Positions 53,810-63,400 of a stretch of 64,000 nucleotides of DNA are shown here, in pieces (within the stretch, counting starts at the first letter, position 1; each line of letters begins with the position of its first letter). The translations under genes and the position numbers were made by a program. Source of the DNA: Saprospiraceae bacterium (GTDB lineage Bacteria > Bacteroidota > Bacteroidia > Chitinophagales > Saprospiraceae); assembly GCA_028285545.1 (NCBI GenBank), contig JANQPA010000055.1, forward strand, positions 1 to 64,000, read 5' to 3'. Below the pieces are notes generated by a model, which saw only the letters and a program-made list of their open reading frames with translations, was not told the DNA's origin and ran no database searches.

Positions 53810-56665
53810 ATGTTGCGTCATTTATTTGCTTTAATCCTAATACTGGTTTTCTTTCAATCGAGTTATTCTCAACAACTTCCCAGTCTTTATTATGAGGGCT
53901 TCACCAGTCCCACAAAAGATTGGCTTACCGGCTCTAATGACAAAAGAACCTTAAGCATATCTCAGGGGAAATATCATTTTGATCATAAATCCCAAACGGG
54001 AGCCTATGGAACTTGGAGATATCTCACCATAGAATCCTATGATGACTTCACTATTGAAACCTCCATTACTAAGGAATCTGGAATATTAAATTATGGCTAT
54101 GGATTAATGTGGGGTAAAAAAGATTGGGATCATTACCATCGTTTTATCCTTTCTGGAAATGGTATGTTTTCTATAGCTCGAATCGAAGAAGGAGAAGTTG
54201 AAAAAATTAAACCCTGGACCAATAGTTCTAGTATACGGAAAGGAAATGGAAGCACCAATAAACTGGCTATTAAGCGAATCGGCAAAAACCTTAGTTTCTA
54301 TATCAACGACCAATTGGTCCATACTATGAATTTTGTCCCATTTTTTGAACACCAATTGGGATATTACATTGCCCATGATCAAAAGATCGCAGTGGATTAT
54401 TTGAGCGTTACTGCCAAATACCAAAATCAGAAAATGATCCACAAGGATAATTTCAAAACCAATCCTAATGAGTGGTCAACAGGCACAGATGATAAACGAG
54501 CCTTAAAATTAACTGAAGATGGCTTTTATTCTTTTAGCCATAAACAAGGAAAAAGCAGCTGGGCGACCTGGAATGGCGTAAAAATAGATGATTTAAGAGA
54601 TTTTAAGATCGAAATGGGAATTCGAAAAGCCAGCGGCGTCCAAAATTATGGCTATGGGCTGGACTATGGTCGCAAAGATCCGGATAACCGCTTTATTTTT
54701 CTTATTTCTGGTGATGGCAACTTTATGACCGCTGAATATAATTTTGGTAAATATTCAGAAACCAAAAAATGGACAAGCAGCTCGCATATTAATCAAGGCA
54801 ATAAAAAATACAACCACATCACCCTACTCAAAAAGGGCAGTCAAATCCGCTATATCATCAATGGTCATACCGTACATACGGCCACCTTTAAACCATTTTA
54901 TGGAGATAGAATAGGGTTTGTGGTCTATAACAAACAACAAATTGACGTTGATTATTTTAGAGTAGCCTACATAGGAACGGACGGAGGTACCATAGAAAAA
55001 GAAGAGGTGGTAGATAACATACAACTTGACCCTGTCAAAGAAGAACCTCTTGGATTACCCCCCATTCTGACCATTTCAGATATTACTTTTTCTGAAAACA
55101 CACTAGATGCAGAGGAGACCGCACAGCTGTCCATCACTCTAAAAAATGTTGGACCAGGAGAGGCTAAAAATGTCACTGCTAAACTGAGCGGCTTTCTAAA
55201 AGGCCTCAATTTTCCTACAAAGACCTATTTCCCTACCATTGCTGCTAATGGTGGATCCCAAACCATAAATATTAATATTAAAGGAGAATTAGATCTTCCC
55301 AATGCCGAGGCCCTGCTACAAATTGAAATTGAAGAGCCCAATTTTAAGGTAAAAATTCAAGGGAAGCAGCTTAGAATTCCTACCCGAGCTTTTAGAAGCC
55401 CTGAATTGATTTTGGCCCAGTATGCAGTTTTAGAAAATCAGTCTGCCTCTCCCAATCGACAGATTGATATCAATGAAATGATTGACCTCAAATTCGCTGT
55501 ACAAAACGTTGGTCAAGGTCACGCTGAAAATATTTCGGTAGTAGTAGAAAATAACCAAAAAGGGGTTATGCTTTTAGGAGTCCCCCAAGGTACACAGTTG
55601 AAAAGGGAAGATCCAAGGTTTTCCTCTATTGAATCCGGAAAATTCAAAACTGTTGTTTACCGCTATTTTGTAAATAGTGAGTTTAGTGATTCCGAATTGA
55701 AGTTTACTATTCGGACTAAAGAAAGAGTAGGTCGTTTTGGTTTTACCGAAACCAAAACATTTCCCATCAATACGGTATTACAGGAAGAGGGCTTCATCCG
55801 AAATATAGCTACTCCTGACGAGCAAAGAAATCAGGAGGTTATCGTTGAAGATATTCCTGATTTTGTAGTTGATGTAGACGTTGACATACCAAGCAACGAT
55901 CTCCGTCAAAATACGACCTATGCCCTGATTATTGGAAATGAAGACTATAAATCTAAACAAAGGACCTTAAAGAATGAGCAAAACGTCGATTTTGCCCAGA
56001 ATGATGCTGAAGTGTTTGCCCTATATTGTGAAAAAACTCTGGGCATTCCCAAAAAACAGATCAAACTCATCACCAATGCAACAGCAGCTGAAATCGGTCA
56101 GGGTCTTTCCTGGATTAATAATTTATCAAAAATAGAAGGAGGGAATGCTAAATTAATCTTTTATTATTCAGGGCATGGTCTTCCCGATGAAAGTTCAAGA
56201 GAGCCATATTTAGTGCCTGTTGATGTTTCGGGTTCCAACCTTCGTTATGCAATTAAATTATCAGAAGTTTATGAACAATTAACCGAGCATCCGGCTAATA
56301 AGGTTACCGTATTTCTTGATGCCTGTTTTAGTGGAGGTGCCAGGAATGAGCCTTTGGTTGCCGTGAAAGGAATACGGATTAGACCCAAACCTTCATACCT
56401 TTCCAAGAACCTGGTGGTCTTTGCTTCCAGTACAGGTGATGAAAGTTCCGGGGTTTTTAGGGAGAAAAAACATGGTTATTTCACCTATTTTCTGCTAAAG
56501 AAACTAAAGGAATCTAAAGGAAATATTCCACTGGGAGAGTTGAATGATTTCATAAAAAGATCGGTAAGTAAGGAAACCGGCCTGGCTGGAAAAGTACAAA
56601 CACCACAGATTACTGCAAGTGATAAGGTGGCATCCGTCTGGAAAAGCTGGAGCTTACTGAAATAA
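53810..56665 (+). CDS. Exported caspase-family (peptidase C14) protein with LamG-like and CARDB-like domains
   Basis: The 951-residue protein has a signal peptide (about 1-20), two repeated LamG/DUF1080-like domains (about 25-200 and 210-385; each with NYGYGL-W/Y-G and a YIN-HxVHT strand), two CARDB-like domains (about 420-530 and 540-660; NVGxGEAKNVTAKL, NVGQGHAENISVVV) and a C-terminal caspase domain (about 705-950). His789 in YYSGHG and Cys839 in LDACFSGG form an intact dyad. Metacaspase-like enzymes usually cleave after Arg/Lys; here export puts activity at the cell surface or in the periplasm. The DUF2071 gene follows after 6 bp. Confidence 0.87.
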   Translation: MLRHLFALILILVFFQSSYSQQLPSLYYEGFTSPTKDWLTGSNDKRTLSISQGKYHFDHKSQTGAYGTWRYLTIESYDDFTIETSITKESGILNYGYGLMWGKKDWDHYHRFILSGNGMFSIARIEEGEVEKIKPWTNSSSIRKGNGSTNKLAIKRIGKNLSFYINDQLVHTMNFVPFFEHQLGYYIAHDQKIAVDYLSVTAKYQNQKMIHKDNFKTNPNEWSTGTDDKRALKLTEDGFYSFSHKQGKSSWATWNGVKIDDLRDFKIEMGIRKASGVQNYGYGLDYGRKDPDNRFIFLISGDGNFMTAEYNFGKYSETKKWTSSSHINQGNKKYNHITLLKKGSQIRYIINGHTVHTATFKPFYGDRIGFVVYNKQQIDVDYFRVAYIGTDGGTIEKEEVVDNIQLDPVKEEPLGLPPILTISDITFSENTLDAEETAQLSITLKNVGPGEAKNVTAKLSGFLKGLNFPTKTYFPTIAANGGSQTININIKGELDLPNAEALLQIEIEEPNFKVKIQGKQLRIPTRAFRSPELILAQYAVLENQSASPNRQIDINEMIDLKFAVQNVGQGHAENISVVVENNQKGVMLLGVPQGTQLKREDPRFSSIESGKFKTVVYRYFVNSEFSDSELKFTIRTKERVGRFGFTETKTFPINTVLQEEGFIRNIATPDEQRNQEVIVEDIPDFVVDVDVDIPSNDLRQNTTYALIIGNEDYKSKQRTLKNEQNVDFAQNDAEVFALYCEKTLGIPKKQIKLITNATAAEIGQGLSWINNLSKIEGGNAKLIFYYSGHGLPDESSREPYLVPVDVSGSNLRYAIKLSEVYEQLTEHPANKVTVFLDACFSGGARNEPLVAVKGIRIRPKPSYLSKNLVVFASSTGDESSGVFREKKHGYFTYFLLKKLKESKGNIPLGELNDFIKRSVSKETGLAGKVQTPQITASDKVASVWKSWSLLK

Positions 56666-56671
56666 CAAAAT

Positions 56672-57382
56672 ATGAGTTTTTTAAAAGCAGAATGGCGAAA
56701 ATTGGCCCTGGCCAATTACATTGTAGATCCCAAATTACTTAATGATTATTTACCCTATAAAACTGAACTGGACATCTGGGAAGGCAATTGTTATGTAAGT
56801 CTGGTCGGTTTTATGTTTATCAACACAAAATTATTGGGCATAAAAGTTCCTTTCCACGTCAATTTCGAAGAAGTGAACCTCCGCTTTTATGTAAAGTATA
56901 ATGATGGTAAGGAATGGAAAAGAGGAGTGGTTTTTATTAAAGAAATTGTTCCCAGGCATGCCTTAACCTTCGTTGCCAATACGGTTTATCAAGAACATTA
57001 CCAGACTCTGGCAATGCGCCATAATTGGAAAAAAACAGCAGAAAGCTGGGAAATAAAATACGAGTGGAAGCATAAGGGTCAATGGCAACATTTTCATGTA
57101 GAAAGTGAGCTCCAGAGTCAAGCCTTTCCAGAGGGTAGCGAAACGGAATTTATAACAGAGCACTACTGGGGATATACCAAAATTAAAGACCAAAAAACCT
57201 ATGAATACCAGGTCACCCATCCACGTTGGGAGGCTTATCCGGTCAAAAACTATGATATACAAGTAGATTTTGGAGCTTTATATGATCCCCGTTTCTCTTT
57301 CCTCAATAAGGAAGAACCTAAATCTGTGATGCTGGCAGAGGGTTCTGAAATTACGGTTGAGTCTAAAAAAGTAATTAGATAA
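56672..57382 (+). CDS. DUF2071 (YqjF-like) protein
   Basis: The 236-residue protein carries the DUF2071 pattern: an early LKAEWRKLALANYIVDP, SLVGFMFINTKLLG, FEEVNLRFYV and GVVFIKEIVPRHAL. The family is common in bacteria and uncharacterised, possibly acetoacetate-decarboxylase-like in fold. It has no signal peptide. It is translationally close to the caspase gene, so an operon is likely, and it ends inside the shared terminator stem. Confidence 0.85.
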   Translation: MSFLKAEWRKLALANYIVDPKLLNDYLPYKTELDIWEGNCYVSLVGFMFINTKLLGIKVPFHVNFEEVNLRFYVKYNDGKEWKRGVVFIKEIVPRHALTFVANTVYQEHYQTLAMRHNWKKTAESWEIKYEWKHKGQWQHFHVESELQSQAFPEGSETEFITEHYWGYTKIKDQKTYEYQVTHPRWEAYPVKNYDIQVDFGALYDPRFSFLNKEEPKSVMLAEGSEITVESKKVIR

Positions 57383-57437
57383 ATAGGCGCAATAATTTGG
57401 GCAGCTGAGCTGCCTAAATTATTGCGCCTATTTATCT
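57377..57437. terminator. 61-bp inverted repeat spanning both convergent stop codons
   Basis: Arms of 22 bp (57377-57398 and 57416-57437) are perfect; a G-T wobble and an inner GGCAGC-TGA-GCTGCC stem continue to the loop. Each arm begins with AGATAA, the last sense codon and stop of the DUF2071 gene on one strand and of the adhesin on the other. It should work as a bidirectional terminator. Confidence 0.9.
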
Positions 57438-60400
57438 AACTAAAGTTACATCTCCTTTGTACTCCTTCTTCTCCCCATCTTTTGTTAAAACTAAAATTTT
57501 AAATACAAAAACCCCGGGATTCATAGCCTTGCGGCGGAAAGTTCCATCCCATCCCAGACCTTCCTCATTTGGAGGAAAATTACTGCGTTGGAACAGCCGA
57601 TTCCCCCATCGATCATAGATTTGCATGTCTACAATCTCATCAACAAATTGACTGCTATAAACCGTAAACTGATCATTGGCCCCATCTCCATTGGGTGAAA
57701 AAGCATTTGGAATATAAACATCAGCTGAATCCACCAATATTATTCGTACCTGATCTTCAGCCTCACATCCCTTTGAATCGATTATTCTTAAAGTATAGGT
57801 TGTGCTAAAAAGTGGGCTTACGCTAACATTTATACAATTCCCATCCAGGCACTCTAAATCATCAAGAGGTGACCATAAAATGGAGTCTAAATCCGCTGGA
57901 TTGATGGGGGGAAGAAAAGGTTCTATTTCGGCTGAATACCCCTTCCGAATTTCCTGATCCGGTCCCAGATCTACGGAAAGCACCCCTCCATCTGGGAGGC
58001 TTACTCTTTGCAAATATTCGCATCCTTCTGAATCCTCTACAATTATCCGATACTCTCCCGCTCCAAGATTATTCCATCGATTGGTTGCCCCCAGCCTACC
58101 TAATTCAAATCGATACATATAAGGTTCCATCCCCCCTCGGGCACTGTCGACTATAATGCTCCCATCTGTATCCCCTAGGCAAGAAGGAGGGATTAAGCTA
58201 AAGAATAGTTCTTCAGGCCCGGCTCCGCCATCCTCCACAAATACCGAATCAAAATCTATACAACCATTTTCTACATCTTCAATTTTTAAAAAATAAGTTC
58301 CTGCTTTATTAACTGCAGGTTGCGCACTAATGGCCAAAAAATCTGGATGATCAGGAGAAGTCCACCTATAAGTTAAATCTCCATTGGCTTGTGATCCTGT
58401 GCCATCCAAACGAATGAAAGGATCATTACAGGATAATCTGGCATCTACCCCAGCATCAGCCACAGGTATAAGCGTATCCGTTTGAGCTCTTACTGTATCA
58501 TTACTAATGCAACCATTTGCCAGACGCCGAATGGTTAACACATAGTCCCCTGCCCTGCTTATCCTGGGTGAAAGACTAGTAGAATCTATAATGGGAAATC
58601 CTTCTAAAGAACGCCAGAAAATAGAATAACTATCTCCCTGATCTGAGTTGGTACCATCCAAAGCAGTGGTAGGTTCATTACATTTAAGAAAAACATCTGG
58701 TCCTGCATCTGCATTGGGAGCTAAGAGATTTTCTTCTACATTGAGTGTTTTAACACTACTACAACCCGTCACTTGATCAATTATGGTTACAGAGTGTATA
58801 CCAGACTGATTGGTAAAATAGTTACTACCCGAATCAGGACTAATCTCATTGCCATCAGGGTCAAACCACCTGAAAGAATAATTGGCTGTACCAGACAGGG
58901 GGTCTGCTCCAAGCGAAACCGTATCATTATCACAGGTAATCACCCCTTTTGAATAGGTCATAGCATTAGGAGCTTCATTTCGGAAAGTAACCAAAACCTC
59001 ATCTACAGCAGATACACAACCATTTATGGTATCCTTCACCGTTAGTCGATAACGTCCACTCACATTCACCAAAGGTTGAAGCAGGTTTTGATTGTCTTTA
59101 TCTATATCGGGTCCGGTCCACTCATAAGCATATTGAGGTCCAGTGGAGGAAGCACTACCATCTAAAGAAATTGCAGGCTCCGTACAATCTGCTTCCATAT
59201 CCAGGCCGGCATCCGCTATAGGCCGAGCAACCTGTTGTATACTAAAGACTTTGTCCTGCTCACATCCTTCGTCATTGCTTACCGTAACCGAATAATCACC
59301 AGGATTAAATATTTCAATGGATTGGCCCCCTCTTCCATCAAACCACCTGATGGTGGCAAAATCTCCTTCCACTCCCATTTGAACCAAACCTCCTTCACAT
59401 AAAACAGAATCGCCCAGCAAATTAATTACCGGTTTTTGAGCATCACGAAGATTAAAATTACCTATTCCCTTGCATCCATTTTGATCCGTAACCTCTACAA
59501 AATAAATACCAGACTCTCCTAATCTAATGGTAGAATCCAAATCTCCATTAGACCATTCATAGGCGACATAAGGTCCAGAAAGTCCCAATTCTACAGAATC
59601 GCCAGGGCATAGATTTGCATTACCAACGATAATCGGCTCCGGTACCTCATTCACTTGCAAGTTAAATGAAGCTTGTCCCTGGCAACCAGATGAATCAGTT
59701 ACTATTACCCGATAAATGCCTTCATTAGCTACCCTTATTATTTGTTCATTTGCCCCAGTTGACCATTCATATCTCAGAAATTCATTTCCTGCATCTAAGG
59801 TGGTTTCTTCATCCGAGCAAATCTCCTGAACCCCTGATATTGCCGGCCGAGGGTTTCTAAATTCTTCAACCGTAACTTGTTCTACCACATTACAACCATT
59901 AGAACTTCTTACGAAAACACCATAATTCCCCGGCCGATTTACGATAATGGAATCGCTAGTTTGACCATCCGCCCATTCAAAGTCACCGCCTTCTACCTCC
60001 ACAGATAAAATGGTAGAACTACCTTCACAGAAATAGGGCAGGCCATTCAGATCTACTTTTGGAGAAGGCAACAAATCAACTGCTTTTTCATCAGTGGTCA
60101 AACACCCATTCAGGTCTGTAACCGTTACTCTATAGCGTCCGGCATCCCGAACCGTCACGGCGCGTGTGGTATCATTTGTAGACCATTGGTAGTTGGTGAA
60201 ATTTCCCCGGACGAATAATCCAAGTCCCTGACCTTCACAAACTGCATTGGCACCAATAATTTCAGGAAAAACAGGGGTAGTTTCCTGTACTTCCGATTCC
60301 AATTCCTGAACACAGCCATTAGTATTGGTGAGGGTAACAGAATAGATTCCTGCCTGAGTAACCAGTCGAATGGCCTCCGTTGAGCCATCATCCCATAAAT

Positions 60401-63400
60401 ATTCTCTATAATTATTTCCAGCATTAAGAATTAAGGAATCTCCAGTGCAAACATTAGCTTCTTGAGGTAAAATAGGATCAATAACCTCTAATTCAACTAC
60501 TTCAACTTCTTTGCTTGCGGAACAACCAAATTCATTAAACAACTCAATTCCATAGACTCCTGGAAGCCCAACCTCTAAGACATTTGAAGTATCACCAGTA
60601 GACCATAAAAAGACGCTAAAGGTATCTGGAACAGATAAAATAGTACTTTTATCCTCACAAAATGTGGTATCCCCTGCAATCTCAAAATCAGGACTGGGTC
60701 TTGCCCTTACCCGTTTACTTAGGGTAGCTTTACATCCATTATCTGCAAAAACCTGAACCACATAAAGGCCTTCGTCTTTGATAAATCTAGAAGGATCACT
60801 GACTCCATCGCTCCAATTGTACGATTGATAAACATCATTGATACTTAATAATACTGAATCTCCCGGGCAGAAATCTTCATCACCATCCAATGTGGGATCA
60901 GGTGCCACCAAAGCTGTCACCGTCAATGTATCTGTGCCGATACATCCGAAATCATCAGTTACAGAAATTTCAAAAAAACCAGCTTGCTGGATTTCAATTC
61001 CAGGAGTGCTGCCTCCCGTCGACCAGGAATAATTTGAATAATCATCATTAACTCTAAGGATGGTAGATTCATTGCTACACAAATTCGGAGGTCCACTGAT
61101 TTGGGGCTCTGGAGTAGGAATTTCCAAAATCTCTGCTGTCAATTGATTTTTGCATCCATTCACATCCGTTATCTCTAACTGATAATTTCCAGGGCTATTA
61201 ATCATCAACACGGAATTGGAGCTTCCATTTGACCATTCATATTGAGGGTAACCCGAGGTTGCTGTTAACACAGTAAATGAGTTTTCACAAAAAAAGCGAT
61301 CCCCTTCCACCTCCAAGATGGGCCGATCAAAAGCTTCTACTAAAATACTGGCTTCAGCAGTACAATTAGCAGCATTGGTAACGGTGACCCTATAGTCGCC
61401 AGGTTCGGTTATATTGATTTGTTGAGCCTGGTCTCCATTTGACCAAGCGTAAGCCGCAAAAGAGGCTACACCTATTTGAATAGTATCGCCAGGACAGAAT
61501 TTATCTCCCCCGTCAATAATCGGATCAGGCCGCTCAAATATATTAACTTCCACAACATCCTCTCCCGAACACCCCTGACTATCAAATACGGTAACTTGAT
61601 AGCTTCCAGATTGAGAAACATTAAGTGTCTGATCTCTATTGCCATTGTCCCATATATAAGTGAAATACCCGGTTCCGGCATCTAAAATGGTGGTCTCTCC
61701 AGTGCATAATAAGGTATCACCACCAATTTGAGGCTCTGGGTTTTGTAATTCAATTACGGTTTCATCTGAACTGCCTACACAGCCGATATTATCTACAACA
61801 GTAACAGAGTAGGTTCCCGGTTCACTTACCGTTAATTGCCGGGTATTACTTCCATTGGACCACTGATAATCAACATAGGTTTGTTGGGTAAATAAGTTGG
61901 TTACCGTTCCTTCACAAAAGGCAGTTTGTCCCTCAATTACAGGTCTGGGTTTGGAAAATTGAATAGCCTGGAAAGTGGTTTCCCCCTGACAGCCATTATC
62001 ATCTGTAACTGTAACTCGGTAGTTGTCCGGAAGGGTAACCTCTATATTACGAGTGGTCAAACCATTTGACCAATTATATGCTCTAAATGATTCGCTAAGG
62101 CCAAATCCAATGGTATCCCCTTCACAAAAGGTTTGATCTCCTATTATTTCAGGTTCTGGTGCCTGAAGTGTACTAAGATCTACCGAGGTTGATCCCGAAC
62201 AGCCTTTATCATCTATCACTGTAACCTGATAATTACCAGGCTGAGTAGCAAAAATATTTACGCTTCTCTCACCGGTAGACCACAAATAAACCGAATAATT
62301 GCTCTCCACACTGATATTGGTAGATTCGTTTGAGCAAAAAATACGATCTCCCATTATATTGGGTTGTGGGTTGGGATTTTCTATAATCGAAACCGATTGT
62401 TGTCCTTCACAGCCATCTCCATCCAATACAGTTACAAAATACGTTCCAGCTTGAGAGATGGATACAGAAGGAGTATTTTCTCCGGTAGACCAGAGATAGT
62501 TTACATAAGTTTCCTGAACCTGGACTTGGGTACTTTCGTTTTCACAAAACTCCATTGGTCCATCTATAGTTGGTATGGGTAACTCTTTTATACTGGAGGT
62601 AAAGGAACCAATTCCTTCACAACCATTGACATCTGTTACGGTAAGGGTATAATCCCCTCCTGCTGTAATATCAATTGAAGGGGTACTTGCTCCATTATTC
62701 CATTGATAATTAACATAATTTATATTCTCAGCATCTAGACTAGTCGTATCGCCACGACAAAACAACGTACTGCCTTGAATGGAAGGGCTGGGGGCCTGAT
62801 TCACCAGAAATTCCAGCGTATCAACTCCTAAGCATCCCTTGGTATCGGTCACTGAAACTGAATAAGTACCACTTTGATTAATGTCAATGGTAAGATCCAT
62901 GGTGCCATCCTGCCATTGATAGGAGGAGAAGCCTCCTTGAACATTAAGGCTAGCTGTCTCATAAGAGCAAATTTCAGCAGGTCCACTGATGATAGGCTCG
63001 GGCAATGGATTTTCGGTCACAAGATAACTGGCTTCAGCATCGCAGCCCACTGCATCAGTAATGGTCACAGTATAGGTACCTCCACTATCTACCTGGATAG
63101 TTGGAGAGCTGGAACCATCAGTCCAATTATAGGTTTGATAGGTTCTATCCAAGGATAATTCAACCGATTGTCCCTCACAAAATTCTGTATCTCCAAGAAT
63201 AGCAGGTGTTGGTTTTGAAAACTGTATTGGAGTAAGAGAGGTATCTCCTATACATCCTTTAAAGTCAGTGACCGTTAAGCCATAGCGGCCTGGTATTAAT
63301 ATGCCAGTAGATTTACCAAGGTCTCCATTGGACCAGGAATACAAAGCATAGTCCTGATCTGCTTCTACTCTTAAGGTATCCCCCTGGCAAAAAGTACGAT

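Noticed and set aside
57380..57440. 61-bp inverted repeat as a mobile-element end
   Set aside because: It is a single stem centred between two convergent stop codons, best explained as a terminator.
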